Source: Annona cherimola
Taxonomy: Eukaryota > Streptophyta > Magnoliopsida > Magnoliales > Annonaceae
Reading direction: 5' to 3'
Assembly (NCBI GenBank): GCA_030490835.1
Contig: CM059973.1
Span: 88,557,641 to 88,621,640 of the forward strand
Length of the DNA: 64,000 bases
Made by a program: the position numbers and the translations under genes. Below the pieces are notes generated by a model. The model saw only the letters and a list, made by a program, of their open reading frames with translations, was not told the origin of the DNA and ran no database searches. Below are positions 12,001 to 24,910 of this stretch, one piece after another (within the stretch, counting starts at the first letter, position 1; each line of letters begins with the position of its first letter).

Positions 12001-14782
12001 TCTCTTCATTTTTCTTTCTCTTTATCTTAAATCAGGTCACTGTGTATCAAAAGGTAATCACCTGGTAAATGATTTGGAAAGCATAGGCCCAAAACCCAGC
12101 AATTTTGTGAACATAACGCTCTTCATGGTTAGATTGGCTTTTAACAGACCAATGGATATTTGTGTTTCCTTCAGGTGCAGGTGCCACATAAGTGCCTTGT
12201 TCTTCTAGTAACCTCTTTTGCTCCACCGTATCGCAACCAAATTCATAGAGACATTGGGAGCATCCATACATGGAGAGTAACGAACCAAGCTACAACAAAA
12301 AAAAGTCTAAATCATAAGCATCATACATGCGTCTCTAAATCATAAGCATCATACATGTGTTCCCTATAAATAATGTCAAGAGGGCTCATGCTCAAATGTA
12401 TGTGTAAACAGAGAGTAAAAGACCACCATTAGGTGGAGCACATCTTTTAGAATGAGATTGGAACACTCATCAAGAGAAAACCAATATACGAAACCAATAA
12501 GAGGTCTCAAAAGCCTGGCCTTGGTTTCCTTCAGCATCAAGCTGGACTTGGATTAATGAATTACATCAGACATCCAATTCTACTTTTTTTCATTGAGAGA
12601 AGTGGAAGATTGACCATCTGCTCTTGAAGCTCAGTAATGATCTCGCAGGTTCCTAGTGGCAGTATTTCAGTTCTTCACTAGAACTTTATTTTGTTGACAA
12701 TGAATTAATAATGCCAGATCACTAAATTGATTTCCACCAGGGTTGTTCAGATACAAACAATGGGCTGGTAGCTGTTGGTGCCACCAAGCATGTTCACCTA
12801 GAATTCCTATTATGAATAATTTTAGCCTGATTATCAGTCTGGTGTTTCCAGTTATGCCACTTCCATTTAAAATTGATTCTGATGGCTTTAACAATCACTT
12901 CTCAGCATGGGTTTTGGAATCAAGTATTGTGCCAGAATCCCAGACATATAATTCATGTTTCCTAGAGGGAATTTCAAATGTTGAACATGCAATATCCCAT
13001 AAAAAGCTTCCATAACAATTATCATCAATAAAAAACAGAAAACAAGTATAGATATTGCCGGAACAAGAAAGTTGAGTCGCCTGTTCTGGAAAGCAGGAGG
13101 GAAACGTGGAGATCCAGACACCACTGCAGATATTACCCAGGATGTCAACTGCATGAATAGTAGAAATTCGATCCCAGCTGGTAGAACTCATGGACAGATG
13201 GTCTTTCTGATCTATTTGGCAGGTCTAGTTTATGTTTTATTCAAAACAGTTTTATTCATAATATTGATCGACCTTGGACGAAGTATCACTGCTTGAAAAA
13301 CAAAACGCTGTTCTATGGTAGTTGCCCAATCAGTGTGCAGCCTAACTGATTCATGACAAATGACCCTGTTCGTATTGACAGCTTGGATCATGAGTCATAC
13401 TTTCTGGAGGATGCGCTTTCCTTCAACATGCATGCTACAGGTTTTGAGCATGCTCATCCAAAACATAGAAGACAGGAGATCATGTTAGAATTTTAAATCT
13501 TCACTGAGGAATGGATAGAAAAGCTGCAATAATCATTCAGGTCAAGAAAATCTCAGGCGAGTGAATAAAATCAAAGGGCATACCCCAAAATAGATAGTAA
13601 CCAATGCAAATGTCCACCTGCCAACCCAAAACATGATAAAATGAATCCGATCATATAAAGACAACAGTTTAGAGCTAAATAAAAAATGTATTCTTAACAT
13701 GCTCTGCACTTTCCCTTCACAGAAAAAAGATAGTTTATATGGTTAAAAAGCGCAAAGAACTATCTTAATTGTGAAAGCCAAGTTCCTTCTCTTTCACAGA
13801 AGGAAACTTTATTACTTTCAAAGTGACATTATCACTAAGCAGACATATCAACAAATGCTGTGAAGCAGCATTCCAAATAGCTACTACATACAAGTACAAG
13901 CATTCTGACTATCCGGCCAGCATCTCTACTTTATCCATTCATCAAAATTAGCTAATAGTATGCAGAACGACAATGATGGAGTTTTATTATAGAGATAATA
14001 TAAATTTGTGGCTTTCATTAACATATATTTAGCATGTCAAAAATGATCCGTGGAAACAAAATTTATGAATTCCACGAGGCCTCCTCATTAATGAGAGATG
14101 CTTTAAAGAAAATCCACACGTTTAAAGAAAGCATCGCATGCATTAAATTATAATGCAAGCTAGTCAAGAGTACTCTCAAGTACTCAAATGGTTGAGTGAG
14201 ACCGGTGCCAGTAAATGTCCTCATCATAATCTCATTTCCTCCTAATGAAATTGAGTACAATAAATCCAGTTCTAATATCCACTGGAACGTGTCCCAATTT
14301 ATTCCTATCTTACTTACTGTAAAACTTTTCTTTTTCTTTTTTAAATTGCATATTGCTTCCGGCTAATCACTTACACAAAAAAGAAGAACAGAAATTCATT
14401 TGTGAACAATGAGCGCTATGCAACTCTAAACTAAGATAGCTACCATAAAGCTCACTTACTGAGTATAGTAGAAAAATATGCCACCTCCATCAAGTACAAT
14501 GTTGACAATGAGAGATGTCAAGAGTATCAGAAAAGCAAAAATACGGTAAGCTAGCAGCCAAGCAGGATGGATTGCTTTCAGACAAGGCCTCCAAGACTCG
14601 TCTGCATACAAGGTACCAGCCCTTTTTTGCTGGTTCTCTTCATTGTCTTGTCTTTCCTGATCTGACCCTTCATATTTCCAAATCAGAATTGACGCAGCAA
14701 TAGTTGGCGACAAAACCCAAATCGCACAGACCAAAAATCTCCAATTGAGCCAATAGCTCAATGTCGTTGTATCTGGACTCAT
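9042..14782 (-). CDS. Plant multi-pass membrane protein (AT1G10660/AT5G62960-like), copy 2
   Basis: Eight coding exons join in phase to 331 residues: 14460-14782, 13584-13617, 12062-12289, 11784-11873, 10294-10359, 10106-10197, 9943-9990 and 9042-9156. Blocks shared with the left paralogue include SYWLNWRFLVCAIWVLSP, YADESWRPCLKAIHPAWLL, QWTFALVTIYFG, TDVVFWLIIYPFL, FPWFRIAYFILWTAIYVIF and WPYPFLDLSPSYSPIW. About six or seven membrane spans are likely. The start chosen gives a first coding exon of 323 nt, exactly as in the paralogue. An in-frame ATG at 14800 would add six residues (MFLGAV), and a splice acceptor at about 14812 implies an upstream 5' UTR exon. The exon 3 loop differs most between the copies. 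One join is unusual: the exon 6 donor gives a proline (CC|G) where copy 1 has tryptophan. The family is clear; the function is not known. Confidence 0.87.
11936..12060. repeat. 61-bp tandem duplication next to an exon border
   Basis: CTCTTCATTTTTCTTTCTCT starts at 11941 and again at 12002 (period 61), and the two units differ by a few substitutions. The duplicated stretch ends at the 5' splice donor that follows the 228-nt exon 3 of the second membrane-protein gene. The true donor adjoins the right-hand unit. Confidence 0.85.
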
Positions 14783-15814
14783 GACTGCTCCAAGAAACAT
14801 ATAAGGAATCTGCAACAAAACTTGGGAAGAAATAAATATCTTATCTTGGCTTACTTCAATATGTGTGAATCATAAACAAAAATCGAAGATACGAAAAAAA
14901 AGTTGAGGAGCTTGCACAATCCAACATCACACGCCAATTCAGGGAGTGGCATTTAAACAACATCCAAGCCAGCCACTTAGGCTAAGCCTCCGCAAATGCT
15001 TATACTGATTTTTATTAAAAGAAAGAGAATAAGAGAACCCAGATGACTATTCATCTCTCAACAATATCCATTTTCATAGAACTGGGGATCAGTCGATTCA
15101 TCCAAACGAATCAGCCAAATATTCAAAAATGAATGCTGGATCTCTTTCGTTATCCTTAAGAAAACATAAAAATCATCACTAACAAGAATCCATCTCCAAG
15201 AATAGGCTAAGAAGCATTCGAACTTACCAGAAAGAAAACGAATGTTCTTCACTTCGAATGGTTAGTTTAGAATCAACCGAGCTATCTCGCCTTCCTCCCT
15301 ATACCCATCATTCATTAGAAAGAGAGCTTACAAAGGGGGAAGGAAGTCCGATCTTGTCTTTTCCAGAAAATTTCGTTCTTGACTTGAATGATCAGGCTCT
15401 CCTCTTGCAGCGACAGGCAGGCTACACATCTCCGAGAATGTCCACCAGCGTCGCCCGCCAGAAAATCTGGCACGTGTCTGGATTCGGGCCTCTAGGCCCC
15501 CATAATGGGCGTCGCGGCGGCTTGACGATTCTCTCTCGCGTGGTCCTTTTTCAGCTGCCGTACAACCGCTGGATGTTGAAAACAGAAAGTGGAGAGAGAC
15601 GGGTCCACTAACCACTATTAGCTAATTTTGTACGGTGATATGATTGTGTTTAATTAAATCATGTGTATTTAATATTTTCATGAAAGGGAATACAGTAATG
15701 CATGTGTGCTTGGATTAATGGACTTTGTGCCATGCAATTTTTTATTTTCAAGGATATATCTTTTTTTTGATGAGTTCAAGGATATATCTTAGTTATAAAC
15801 TTACATCCATAAAA

Positions 15815-15860
<46 letters not shown>

Positions 15861-16892
15861 TTAGTCCCGTGCCTGCTTTTATCTGACTTAATCTTGATTA
15901 AAATTAACGTGGGCTATAATAAATAAGGATGGGAGAGGAGGAAGAGCGTCCTTCGGCAAGGGGTGGAGTGAGCACTGTTACGTTGGCAATAAATAAGGAG
16001 GGAGTTTGGGGTAGGTTGAACCGTGACGCATTCTTAGCCTGTTTTATTTTTTGTAGGGTAAAATTAATATTTTTTAACCGTAGTAGAGGATGCGTTTAAA
16101 ATTTTTGATCCGAATTCCAAATTAGAATTGAAATGAGTTATTTGCGTCTCAACCCAAAGAATCTCAATCCACCGCGCATATATTTATTTATTATAAATTA
16201 TAAGTGTACTTTTTAAATCTTTATCCTTGTTTTTTTAATCCTCACATTATTTATTATTAATAACATTAGCAAAATAGCAATCAATGAGAGACATTTGCAT
16301 ATATATATATATATAACATATAACTCTTATGCATAATTCTAGTTTTTCCATCACTTTGGACAACACTTGTGGAAAAATATTATTATTTTAGCAAAATATT
16401 TCTATAAATTCTAAAATTCATTCTAAATAAAGTATATTTTATTAACATATTTTAATAAAGGTGGATTATATCTACTTATGTTTTTTTATTGATAATATTT
16501 AATTTTTAATTAGTAAAATATCAAGTATATAATATTTAAATTTACTATAGATGTGTTTTTATATTTGATACATATATAAATTTCTAAGATTATTTTATTT
16601 AATCCATATTTTTTAACCCAACTTGTCATTCCGATATCTCAAATTCATTCAAATTTTGTCTCATAACTAATATAAAAATGTGAGAATTAACCGAAGTTAT
16701 CTCGACTCATCTATGTGGTTGACAAATACATGAAGTGAGGGAGACATTTTTTCAACTGTCTTGACGTAACATATAACATTAAAAAGGAAAATTCTTCATT
16801 ACATCCGGATTATCCTGTTTTTCATATATTTTTTAAACTAAAAACTCATCTTTTGTACATTAGGTTAGGTGCTTTATTTACCGCATGCTATA
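14783..16892. other. Intergenic region upstream of the second membrane-protein gene
   Basis: The stretch at about 15340-15610 is GC-rich and probably holds the transcription start and 5' UTR of the minus-strand gene at 9042-14782; a minus-strand donor-like TTT|GTAAGC lies near 15330. Beyond it the DNA becomes very AT-rich, with an (AT)n run at about 15824-15857 and a shorter one at 16300-16314. I see no gene. Confidence 0.45.
15824..15857. repeat. (AT)n microsatellite after a poly-A run
   Basis: A run of A is followed by about 16 AT units. Confidence 0.9.
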
Positions 16893-17191
16893 AAGGTTGT
16901 GTTCAAGCTTTCCCTTTTTATTTTCATTTTCTTATTTTGTATTATATTAAATTACAATGAAAACTATAATCCCAGCAGTGTTTTCACTCTCCATTATTAT
17001 CTTATTTTTAATTATTTTTTTTACATCTTCTTATATAATTGTCATACCTTTCAATTATATCTATATAACTAATTTATCTATCTTAACTTTTTTATCTTTA
17101 TTTCTCATTATTACTGTTATTATATTACATCATTTTCTCCAGTTTCAAAATACTTTTACGCTAAAAATTTTATCATTTTACAACACACCCT
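16893..17191. mobile_element. Degenerate MITE of the GGGTGTGTTTGGCA family
   Basis: The right end CAACACACCC and the left end GGTTGTGTTCAAGC are degenerate inverted ends. The interior shares the family's T-rich pattern, with motifs such as TCATTTTCTCC and CTAAAAATTTT. There is no coding capacity; the open frame read through it is only a run of codons for hydrophobic residues from T-rich DNA. Confidence 0.5.
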
Positions 17192-17380
17192 TCATTCATA
17201 AATATTGGGGTGAGAGGCTCGAAATTTTACTTTTTTTTTTTTTTTTTTTTTTTTGCGTGCACACTTTAAAAATGCCACAAATCAGATGCTAACACGTATT
17301 TAGAGAATTTTGGGAACCCAAGACGAGGACCCAATTCATTTCGGGGGGACAAAACCACTTCTTTTAGAAGGGCCGATCCC

Positions 17381-17704
17381 ATACGACATCTTTTTTTTTT
17401 TTTTTTTTTTTTTAATTTTTTCTTTGTAAACATGTTTTAATAAGTATATCTAACTCATATATTAAGTTTTAACATTTTACGATATTTTTAAATTTTTTTA
17501 CGTTTAAAAATCAAGTTTTTAAGGGGTAAAATTGACTAAAATACCACTGAAATTGGTGATTTTTAAAAATAAAAAAATAAATATGTAAAAATATTATAAA
17601 ATGGTAAAACTTAATATTTTAGTTAAATACTTAAATACACCTAATAAAACATGTTTACGAGAAAAAAATTTAAAAATTAGAAAAATAGAATAGATGTCGT
17701 GTGG
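17381..17704. mobile_element. Fold-back MITE (palindromic family A)
   Basis: ACGACATCT at the left and AGATGTCGT at the right form the outer inverted repeat. The interior is one large imperfect palindrome: AAACATGTTTTAATAAG on the left arm is answered by CTAATAAAACATGTTTACG on the right. Related copies lie at 37391-37718, 39300-39540, 44569-46452 (split) and 54757-55106. Confidence 0.75.
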
Positions 17705-18390
17705 AGGGCTGTATGCGATTAATCCCATAAAATCAGCCAGCTTTTTTTATTATTGGATTTATTTAGGGTTTGGGGAATAGGGTCTCAAATGAAATCAGGA
17801 TACATGGCGGAATTTTACAAATTTAGACTAGTCAGAAATGCTGCAGAAACTAACAAAATCTATTCACTAGATTACAAACCAAAGACAAGCCAATTAGAAA
17901 TTATCAACAAGTCATTCAAATTTAAATTTAAAATAGTACTTACAACAATCTTCTTGCACTCCCCCGCCTCCTGATCATTAGAATATCAGTGATAACAAAA
18001 CCACCCAAGCTGGAAGGCACGTGCTTGAGAATTGACAGGTAGCTATCAAATGGCAAGGAGAGAAGGCAAAGAGAGAGAAGCCTTGCGAGTATAATCTGAA
18101 AACCGACAGGTGACACGAACTTGAATAAATAACAAGGACTACAGCAGAGATGTTGATGATCAACTACATACACAATTGACACCACACGCATCATTAAGCT
18201 AATAATTCCAATGCTGCCCGCCTTCAACGAATTCTTTCTTACGATTTTTTTTCTTTTGGAGTCCGCACCCTACCCACATTTTTACAACACACACGATTAG
18301 GCTAATATTTCAATGCCATCTGCATTCAAATACTTTCTTCTTAATCAATGCTTCGGAATCCATTCATTGCACCTACTTCTTTGCCTATTT
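17705..18390. other. Intergenic region, 3' side of the UVR-ApaG gene
   Basis: Short open frames here show no family resemblance. The part next to 18391 should include the 3' UTR of the minus-strand gene. No repeat was recognised. Confidence 0.35.
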
Positions 18391-21300
18391 CTACTTCAGG
18401 ATAGTCTGTAAGTCAGTGTCATCATCTCCTATGATAGAGAGAGAGAAAGGAGCAATGGCCACATTGAATGTGGAAGAGCCAATCTTGTCAATGTGCTTCA
18501 TCTCAAAGTCACCCTCCTAAATCACAAACACAAGTTTCACGATAAGAAATTCAAAACATACAGAGGCATATTGATGGATTTTGTACACAATTGTAGCATG
18601 GTGGAGTAATCTTTCGGCAAGAATAAATAGAGATGGATATCTCACGTCAACCAATACATTAGAACCAAGCTGGAGGCCAAAACCCACTATGAATCATGTC
18701 CTCCGTTATTACAGTTTTCTTCACTTCATTTTTTTTCATAGGATTTTCATTGCAGTAACCATTTAGATAAACTGTTCAAGCACTGCAGATTTCAGACATA
18801 TTGCCCTGCTAGTTGGCTCCCATCCTATAGAGACATATCAACCAGAGTTCTTCAAATGGCCCATTTCATCTTTCTCTATTGAACAAATTTAGATCCACAA
18901 TACCTCTTCATCTAGTTTGACAATGAAATGGTAGAACTTTGTGAAAAAACAAATCCATTAGCAAAAGCATGGGTGCATCTAGCAGAGCAGATGCAATTCA
19001 AGATGCTGAAAACTATTTTACCACTCACCATCCTCCCACCTGCAGTGCCCAATGGGCATGCGGATGAGTATTCAAAACCAGTCCTCGGAAGTATAACTGG
19101 CTGTTCACCTATCACACCAATTCCCCTAGAAAATGACAGAACAGAGAACAAACGAGTCAACTCCAATAAGTAGCAACCCAGGAAAAGCAAGCAGTTACAG
19201 ATGACAAATGAAACTAACCACACATTCTCAGTTTTGCCATTGGCATCAGTGATTATCCAATGTCTTCTTAGGAGTTGAACAGGACGATCGGAGTTGTTGG
19301 TAATCCTTATGCGATATGCAAAAAAATATTGCCCTTTAGAAGGTTGGCTCCGCCCATCAATGAAGACACTCTTAACTTGCACCCGTATCCCCTACTCAAT
19401 CATCATAGAAATTTATCAAAACAATGACCTATCTGTTTCATCAAAGTATGACTGGGGAAAAAATATCACAGTCAGCAGTAATATGGCAAGATAATGACAG
19501 AAAATGAAAAGAACAAAGCTCAGTCCACAATAGAATTCTCGTTGTTCCAAACTAATAACAAAAATTCCTCAACAAACCTCAAGGACAATGAAAATGTAAA
19601 TTGATACATTTAGCTAAGTTCTTGATCGACCCATCGTTTTAGCAATTTAAGGATGGTGTATTCCAAGGACTTCTGGAATAATGGTTTAAACTTAAAAGGC
19701 CTTTAATGCAGTATTAACACCATTACCACATCTTGCCAGTTCCAGTTAGGGTGGCCAAAAGCAAAGCAACATGGAAGGCCGAAAGCATTTATAAAAGGCT
19801 AGTTTATTAATAGAGGACAATAGTGACTGACTCCATAAGTATTGCTAGCAGAATGTGGCAGCACTACATAATCTCAGAAGCACAAAGGGCGTGAGCATTT
19901 AGGCTCCTACTGGAGGACCACCGTTAGAGAATAGCTTAAGACCTTAAGCTAGATGTGCTCCATCAGTAAAGCCCATTCCAAATATTAAACATGAAATGAC
20001 TAGAATGTCTAACTTCAACTTGAGAAAGGTTCCTTTTAATATATAGAACTCTAAATGAGCTTGGAGAAAGGTTCCTTTTAATATATAGAACTCTAAATGA
20101 GCTTGGAAACTAGGCAGGCTACGGAGGATCCTCGATTCTGATTAAAAAGACAATATTTCATTTTCCGATGATCAGTATGACATGCTAGAATAAGACCATG
20201 CTCAATAAGAACAGAGAAAGCCAGAAGGCTTGACCTAAAGCCAGAAGCCTCCCACACAACAAAAAAAACCATGTCCATTGAGCAACAAGTGAAAATAATC
20301 ACTTGTTAAAGAAGTAAACACCAATTTCTCAAATATTTGTCAACATTTAGGATATCAACTGATTATTAACTCCTATATTGTTGAATCCAAACTAGTGGCA
20401 GTAAAAATAGGTGTCATGAAATTATTCTCAAACTTCTACAATACACATATGAAATCAACTGGACACAAACTTATTATTATGAGGAAAAATCATGTCATAG
20501 AGGTGCCACTTTTCATATCATACCAGGGTTGTCGCATCACTTGAACATCTTAAGAGTGAGTGAGGTGCCACAGCCTTTAGCTCATCCCTGTACCTAGCTG
20601 CATCCTGAAGAGTGCCTCCACATAAAGAAAGCATGATGTGTGAGTATATGCCAAAGAATACAACTATTTCACAGATATAAGAAACCAATGATATGATAGA
20701 AACAATGTTGATGAGGATTGCTTATGAATAACAGACCCCTTTGCCAGGGCACATATTAGAACCTCAACAACCAGAAGCATTTTGTCCACATCCACATGCA
20801 TCCATAATGCTGAGATTTTCACATGTGATGGGATCCACAACAAAAAAACATATGTTTGTATCATGCCCCCCCCCCCCACACACACACAACAAAAAACACC
20901 ACCTCCTCCGTGGAATGTCTATGAGGAAAGTTTTCTATGATCAAGAGACACAACAAGGACCACACAGATTAGACGTGGTCAGCAGAGAGTTTGAGCAAGC
21001 AGATGAGCTCAATCAGTCTTGTCATAAAGTTAGTCACATGTATGCAGTGAACCATCTTCCTCCATCCAGATTAACTGAACACCAGCCAACTGACAACTAC
21101 GGCATATACGAAATTTCAAATTATAGCAAGCACAAAACAGGGTGACCTGCGGATCATCCCAGATCTCACATAATACATGCCAAATGATTACTGATACTGG
21201 CCATGACATTAGTCATGATATGACATCTGCTAAATATAATAAGAAGAGGAGGAAAATGAGGATGGCCGGTCCTATGTGATCTTATAGCATTTACATACAA

Positions 21301-22963
21301 TTTGGATGACAAAAAACTAAGGACATATATGGATGGCAGTAACTAGATTTCACATTCCATTACTAATAAATGACAAGGGGTCAGAAATACATCATTGAGG
21401 GCAAAGCATACGAAAATTTGCTCACACAACCAGAAGAAAAAAATTGTTCTACAATAATAAATTAGAGCATCACTGTCCGTCTATTGACATGCATAACATT
21501 GTTGTAGACCCTGTAAGCTAAGTGCCTCGATCAAATTCAAGAGTGCCCACATCTTGTTCCTGCTTGTAGCAATAACCAAATGGTTTGAGAAAGCCTTTAA
21601 GAAAAAGAAGACCATAATTCTATGGCAGCAACAACCGAATGGTTTGAGCAAGCCTTTTAGATATACCAACCCATAACCTGCACTGAATTCTACCAAATTT
21701 CAATGAATCATATACAATTCAGGGTTCAGACAGCCAATGGGGGTTTAGAACTATTAATCTTTGCAGAGCCTGGTGAAGAAATTTTGAATTAATTAAAGAA
21801 GGGATCTAAAAAATAGATTAGATTTCTATGATATGAAAGAAGGTAATCAAGTACCTCAAACCTCTCTTCCTTAACAGCCTTCTTCATCAAGCTCCTAAGG
21901 CGTAACATTGGTTCCTCTTCCACAAATGATTTCAATGAATCTCGGATTCTCGCAGCTTCTTTGTAATCCTAAACAATGCAAATGAAGAATTGGAAACAAG
22001 AACAAAAAAGCACAACACAATCTGACATATCATCAAGCTAAAAGGAAAGGAAAGAAATTCAATTCTAAAATACAAATCAGTGTTCGCAAGTTCGGGAGAC
22101 AAAAAAGGATTCCAACGTTAGCACACGAAAAAAAAAAAATTTGAAAAATCAGTGGATTTCATATGAGATGTTTACCCTGAGATTGCACCTTTACGCATTT
22201 TAATATACCACAAAAATTCATAAATGAACATGTCAAAAAGCCTTTCATGCACGATTTCCATATCAAACCAAATTCAGTGAAGTCTTAGCAAACAAAGATA
22301 AGGCGTTGAAAAACTGTAACTAGGATTCCCCGACGGCACAAATATCAAATCAGTTTCAACCAAATGCACGAAGATTGATAGGCTACAATCATCTAAAAAC
22401 CCAGAGATTTGTTCAAAGGCTCAAAAATTCATACCACCCAGAATCAAACAACATAAACCTATAATTACTTCAGAAAACTGCATTCAAAAATAAAATATTT
22501 AAAAAGGAAACAAAAAAGCCTCTCATATCTAAAACCCTCAAAAAACAAAATTCGCCTGTTCATATCAGCTTCCAACCAAAAATAACAAACGCCTAATATC
22601 TAAAACTCAAAATCATAACTTGTCAATGCTACCCAAAACGAGAATAACTTTTTCCAAGAAAAACATTCAAATTCCAAACAAATAAGCGGAATCGACCTCG
22701 AACTTTGCTGCGACAGCCATCTGCTGCTTGAGGAGAGCATATGTCTGGCTTCGAGAGAGGAAAGAACCGGCGGACGACGATGACAGCCTGGGATTCTCTC
22801 TGCCATTCCCATCTCCATCCTTCCCGGAAGGAGCAGTAGAAGACGAGCATGCACTGATTCTGACAACCTTAGCAGCCGCAGCTCCGCCTCTTCCTCTACC
22901 AAACCACAATCTTTTGCCTCGGAAATTGAAATCAGTCCAAATTCCCACGCTGGAAGCTTGCAT
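18391..22963 (-). CDS. UVR-motif and ApaG-domain protein, probably plastid-targeted
   Basis: Six exons join in phase to 285 residues: 22697-22963, 21855-21968, 20524-20604, 19219-19391, 19029-19125 and 18391-18516. The first 75 or so residues are rich in Ser, Ala, Arg and Gly with few acidic residues, as in a chloroplast transit peptide. Two UVR-like helical hairpins follow: QMAVAAKFEDYKEAARIRDS at about 81-100, and KKAVKEERFEDAARYRDELK at about 117-136. From residue 155 to the C-terminus is an ApaG (DUF525) domain, with VQVKSVFIDGRSQPSKGQYF, ITNNSDRPVQLLRRHWIITD, GIGVIGEQPVILPRTGFEYS and EGDFEMKHID. ApaG is a beta-sandwich fold of unsettled biochemical role, and UVR motifs usually mediate protein contacts (as in UvrB/UvrC and Clp adaptors). 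A protein-interaction role in the plastid is therefore inferred, not shown. The start is the first ATG of the open frame. Confidence 0.88.
20022..20106. repeat. 42-bp tandem duplication in an intron
   Basis: GAGAAAGGTTCCTTTTAATA occurs at about 20022 and again at 20064, so a 42-bp unit is duplicated almost perfectly. It lies in the intron between coding exons 3 and 4 of the UVR-ApaG gene. Confidence 0.85.
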
Positions 22964-24569
22964 TTTCCTTTTTTTGTGAGAAATTTCTTGAATTTTTTTT
23001 CCTTTTTATGCTGTACGAATTCGAGAAATTTCTATTCTTAGATTTTTCTTTTTCTTAAAATCTTTTTCTGGTCTTCCGAGAGTCTTTCCGGATCGGACAA
23101 TCGATCGGTTTCTGAGAAGCAGAGCATTTTTCTGCTTGAAGAAGAAACCACAGATGCCCTCGCATTTCGGAAGAATTTCTCATATGCCACTCCCGGGTAA
23201 AAAAAAATAGACCTGATACACTGGCGTACTAGGGAGATTTAGTAGTAACGCTGATTATTCTTGTTGTTATTATTCAAGTAAATTGATGATCCAATCTGTT
23301 ATATAATTTAATCCTAAATTAGATAAAATATTTAAAAAATATTTGATATAAGTAATAGGCAGAATTCGACGCTGGCTATGGTTTGTATGCTATGGGAGGC
23401 GAGTATGTTCTGAGGCGCAGACAATGCATTTCTATTCAAAGACTAAGGAGCGGTTCAAGTCAGACGACTCAGACCCTAAGTCAAAATGTGCACCCCATAA
23501 ATATGTTTTAGGTGAACCCGACCTTCTGTATGGGGCCAACTTTTGATGATTAATAAAAATTCAATGGGTTATTTAATATTATTTATTTTATTATGTGATT
23601 GAAAATTATTTTGGTAAAATATATATAAATATGCATTAAGTTACGAAAAATGCGTAAATATTAGATGCATCAAAATATTATAATAATTTGTAAAATCATT
23701 TATATACATAAAAAAAGTTCCATATGATTTTTTATTTAGATGTTAATTAACAGTTTTAAAATTAATATATAATTTTAATAATTCTATTAGGTTATATTTA
23801 CTACACATCTCTTTTTTATGAGTGTTTTATATTACAATCATCTCAAACATTGTATTAGAATTAAGCCTATGAGATATTTTTACTTTTCTTTTTACATTAG
23901 TATGCAATATCTAATAATATTTTAATTTTTTTAATAATATTTCTAAAAAAATTTCATTGGTGGATGCTTCTACATAAAGTGGGAAAAAAATCGCCACCAC
24001 GAATCAAACTCATGTCTGTACACGGACAAAAATGGGAATTACCAACCTGATAACGCCTTCTTTGCAATTTACTACTCATCTATTGAATGATAGTCATGCA
24101 AATATTTAACTTTGTACATTTTGATTTCTCATAAATCAATAATTCTAAATATAATAGCCCAAGAAGATTTCACGTGATGATTATAGGTGAGCAAGAATAG
24201 TAGGTCCCACCAGTAATATATTGGTGGGTACGGATATCATTAAAGTATGACTTATGTTCTTTTAAGAGTGTTTTTATGAATTTTAAGCTAGGCATTTAAT
24301 AAAGAGATTATCATTAAAATTTTGATTAGTTGATATGCCTTATTGTCAGTATTTTCTTATGTAGGGCCGAGTAAGATGGCACAATTATTAATCAAAAATT
24401 TATGTCAAATACAAAGAGATAAAAAAATTAAGATAAATACTCTTATGCACTTTTGAGTAAAAAAAATCATATGCACTTCTTTTTTCAACCACCAAATAAA
24501 ATTCTATAAGTTTTTAAAGAAATAAAAAATTACGTATAAACCATATTCGTCTCTCCTTACATGGTCGAA

Positions 24570-24910
24570 AAGAACTAATTAATTTATTAATGAACTTAAA
24601 TTAATTAATTTTTCTATTAATTTATTTAGTAGTTAATTAATTAATTTATTTATTTATTTATTAGTTAAATAATTTAATAGTTTATGTATTAGTTTATCAA
24701 CTTACAGTTTATTTATTTGTAATTTACTTATTAATTTATTTATTATTAGTTTATTAAGTTAATTAATTTATTATTCATTAATAGTATTAATTTATTAACG
24801 AATTCGTGAATTAAATAATTTATTAATCTATTTGTGAGTTTAGTTATTTAGCTATTTATTTATTAATTTAATTATTAGTTTAACAATTTATAATTTATTT
24901 AGTAATTTAT
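24570..24910. repeat. TTTA/TTAA low-complexity tract
   Basis: About 340 bp are made almost only of ATTTA, TTAA and TTTATT words with no fixed long period, for example repeated TTAATTTATTTATTTATT. This is a degenerate short tandem repeat, not a coding region. Confidence 0.85.

Noticed and set aside
15258..15615. Open frames on both strands in the GC-rich stretch
   Set aside because: No family resemblance; more likely the 5' UTR and promoter of the neighbouring gene.
16869..17292. Plus-strand hydrophobic frames resembling a membrane protein
   Set aside because: They are T-rich DNA of a MITE; the Phe/Leu/Ile content is a by-product of base composition.
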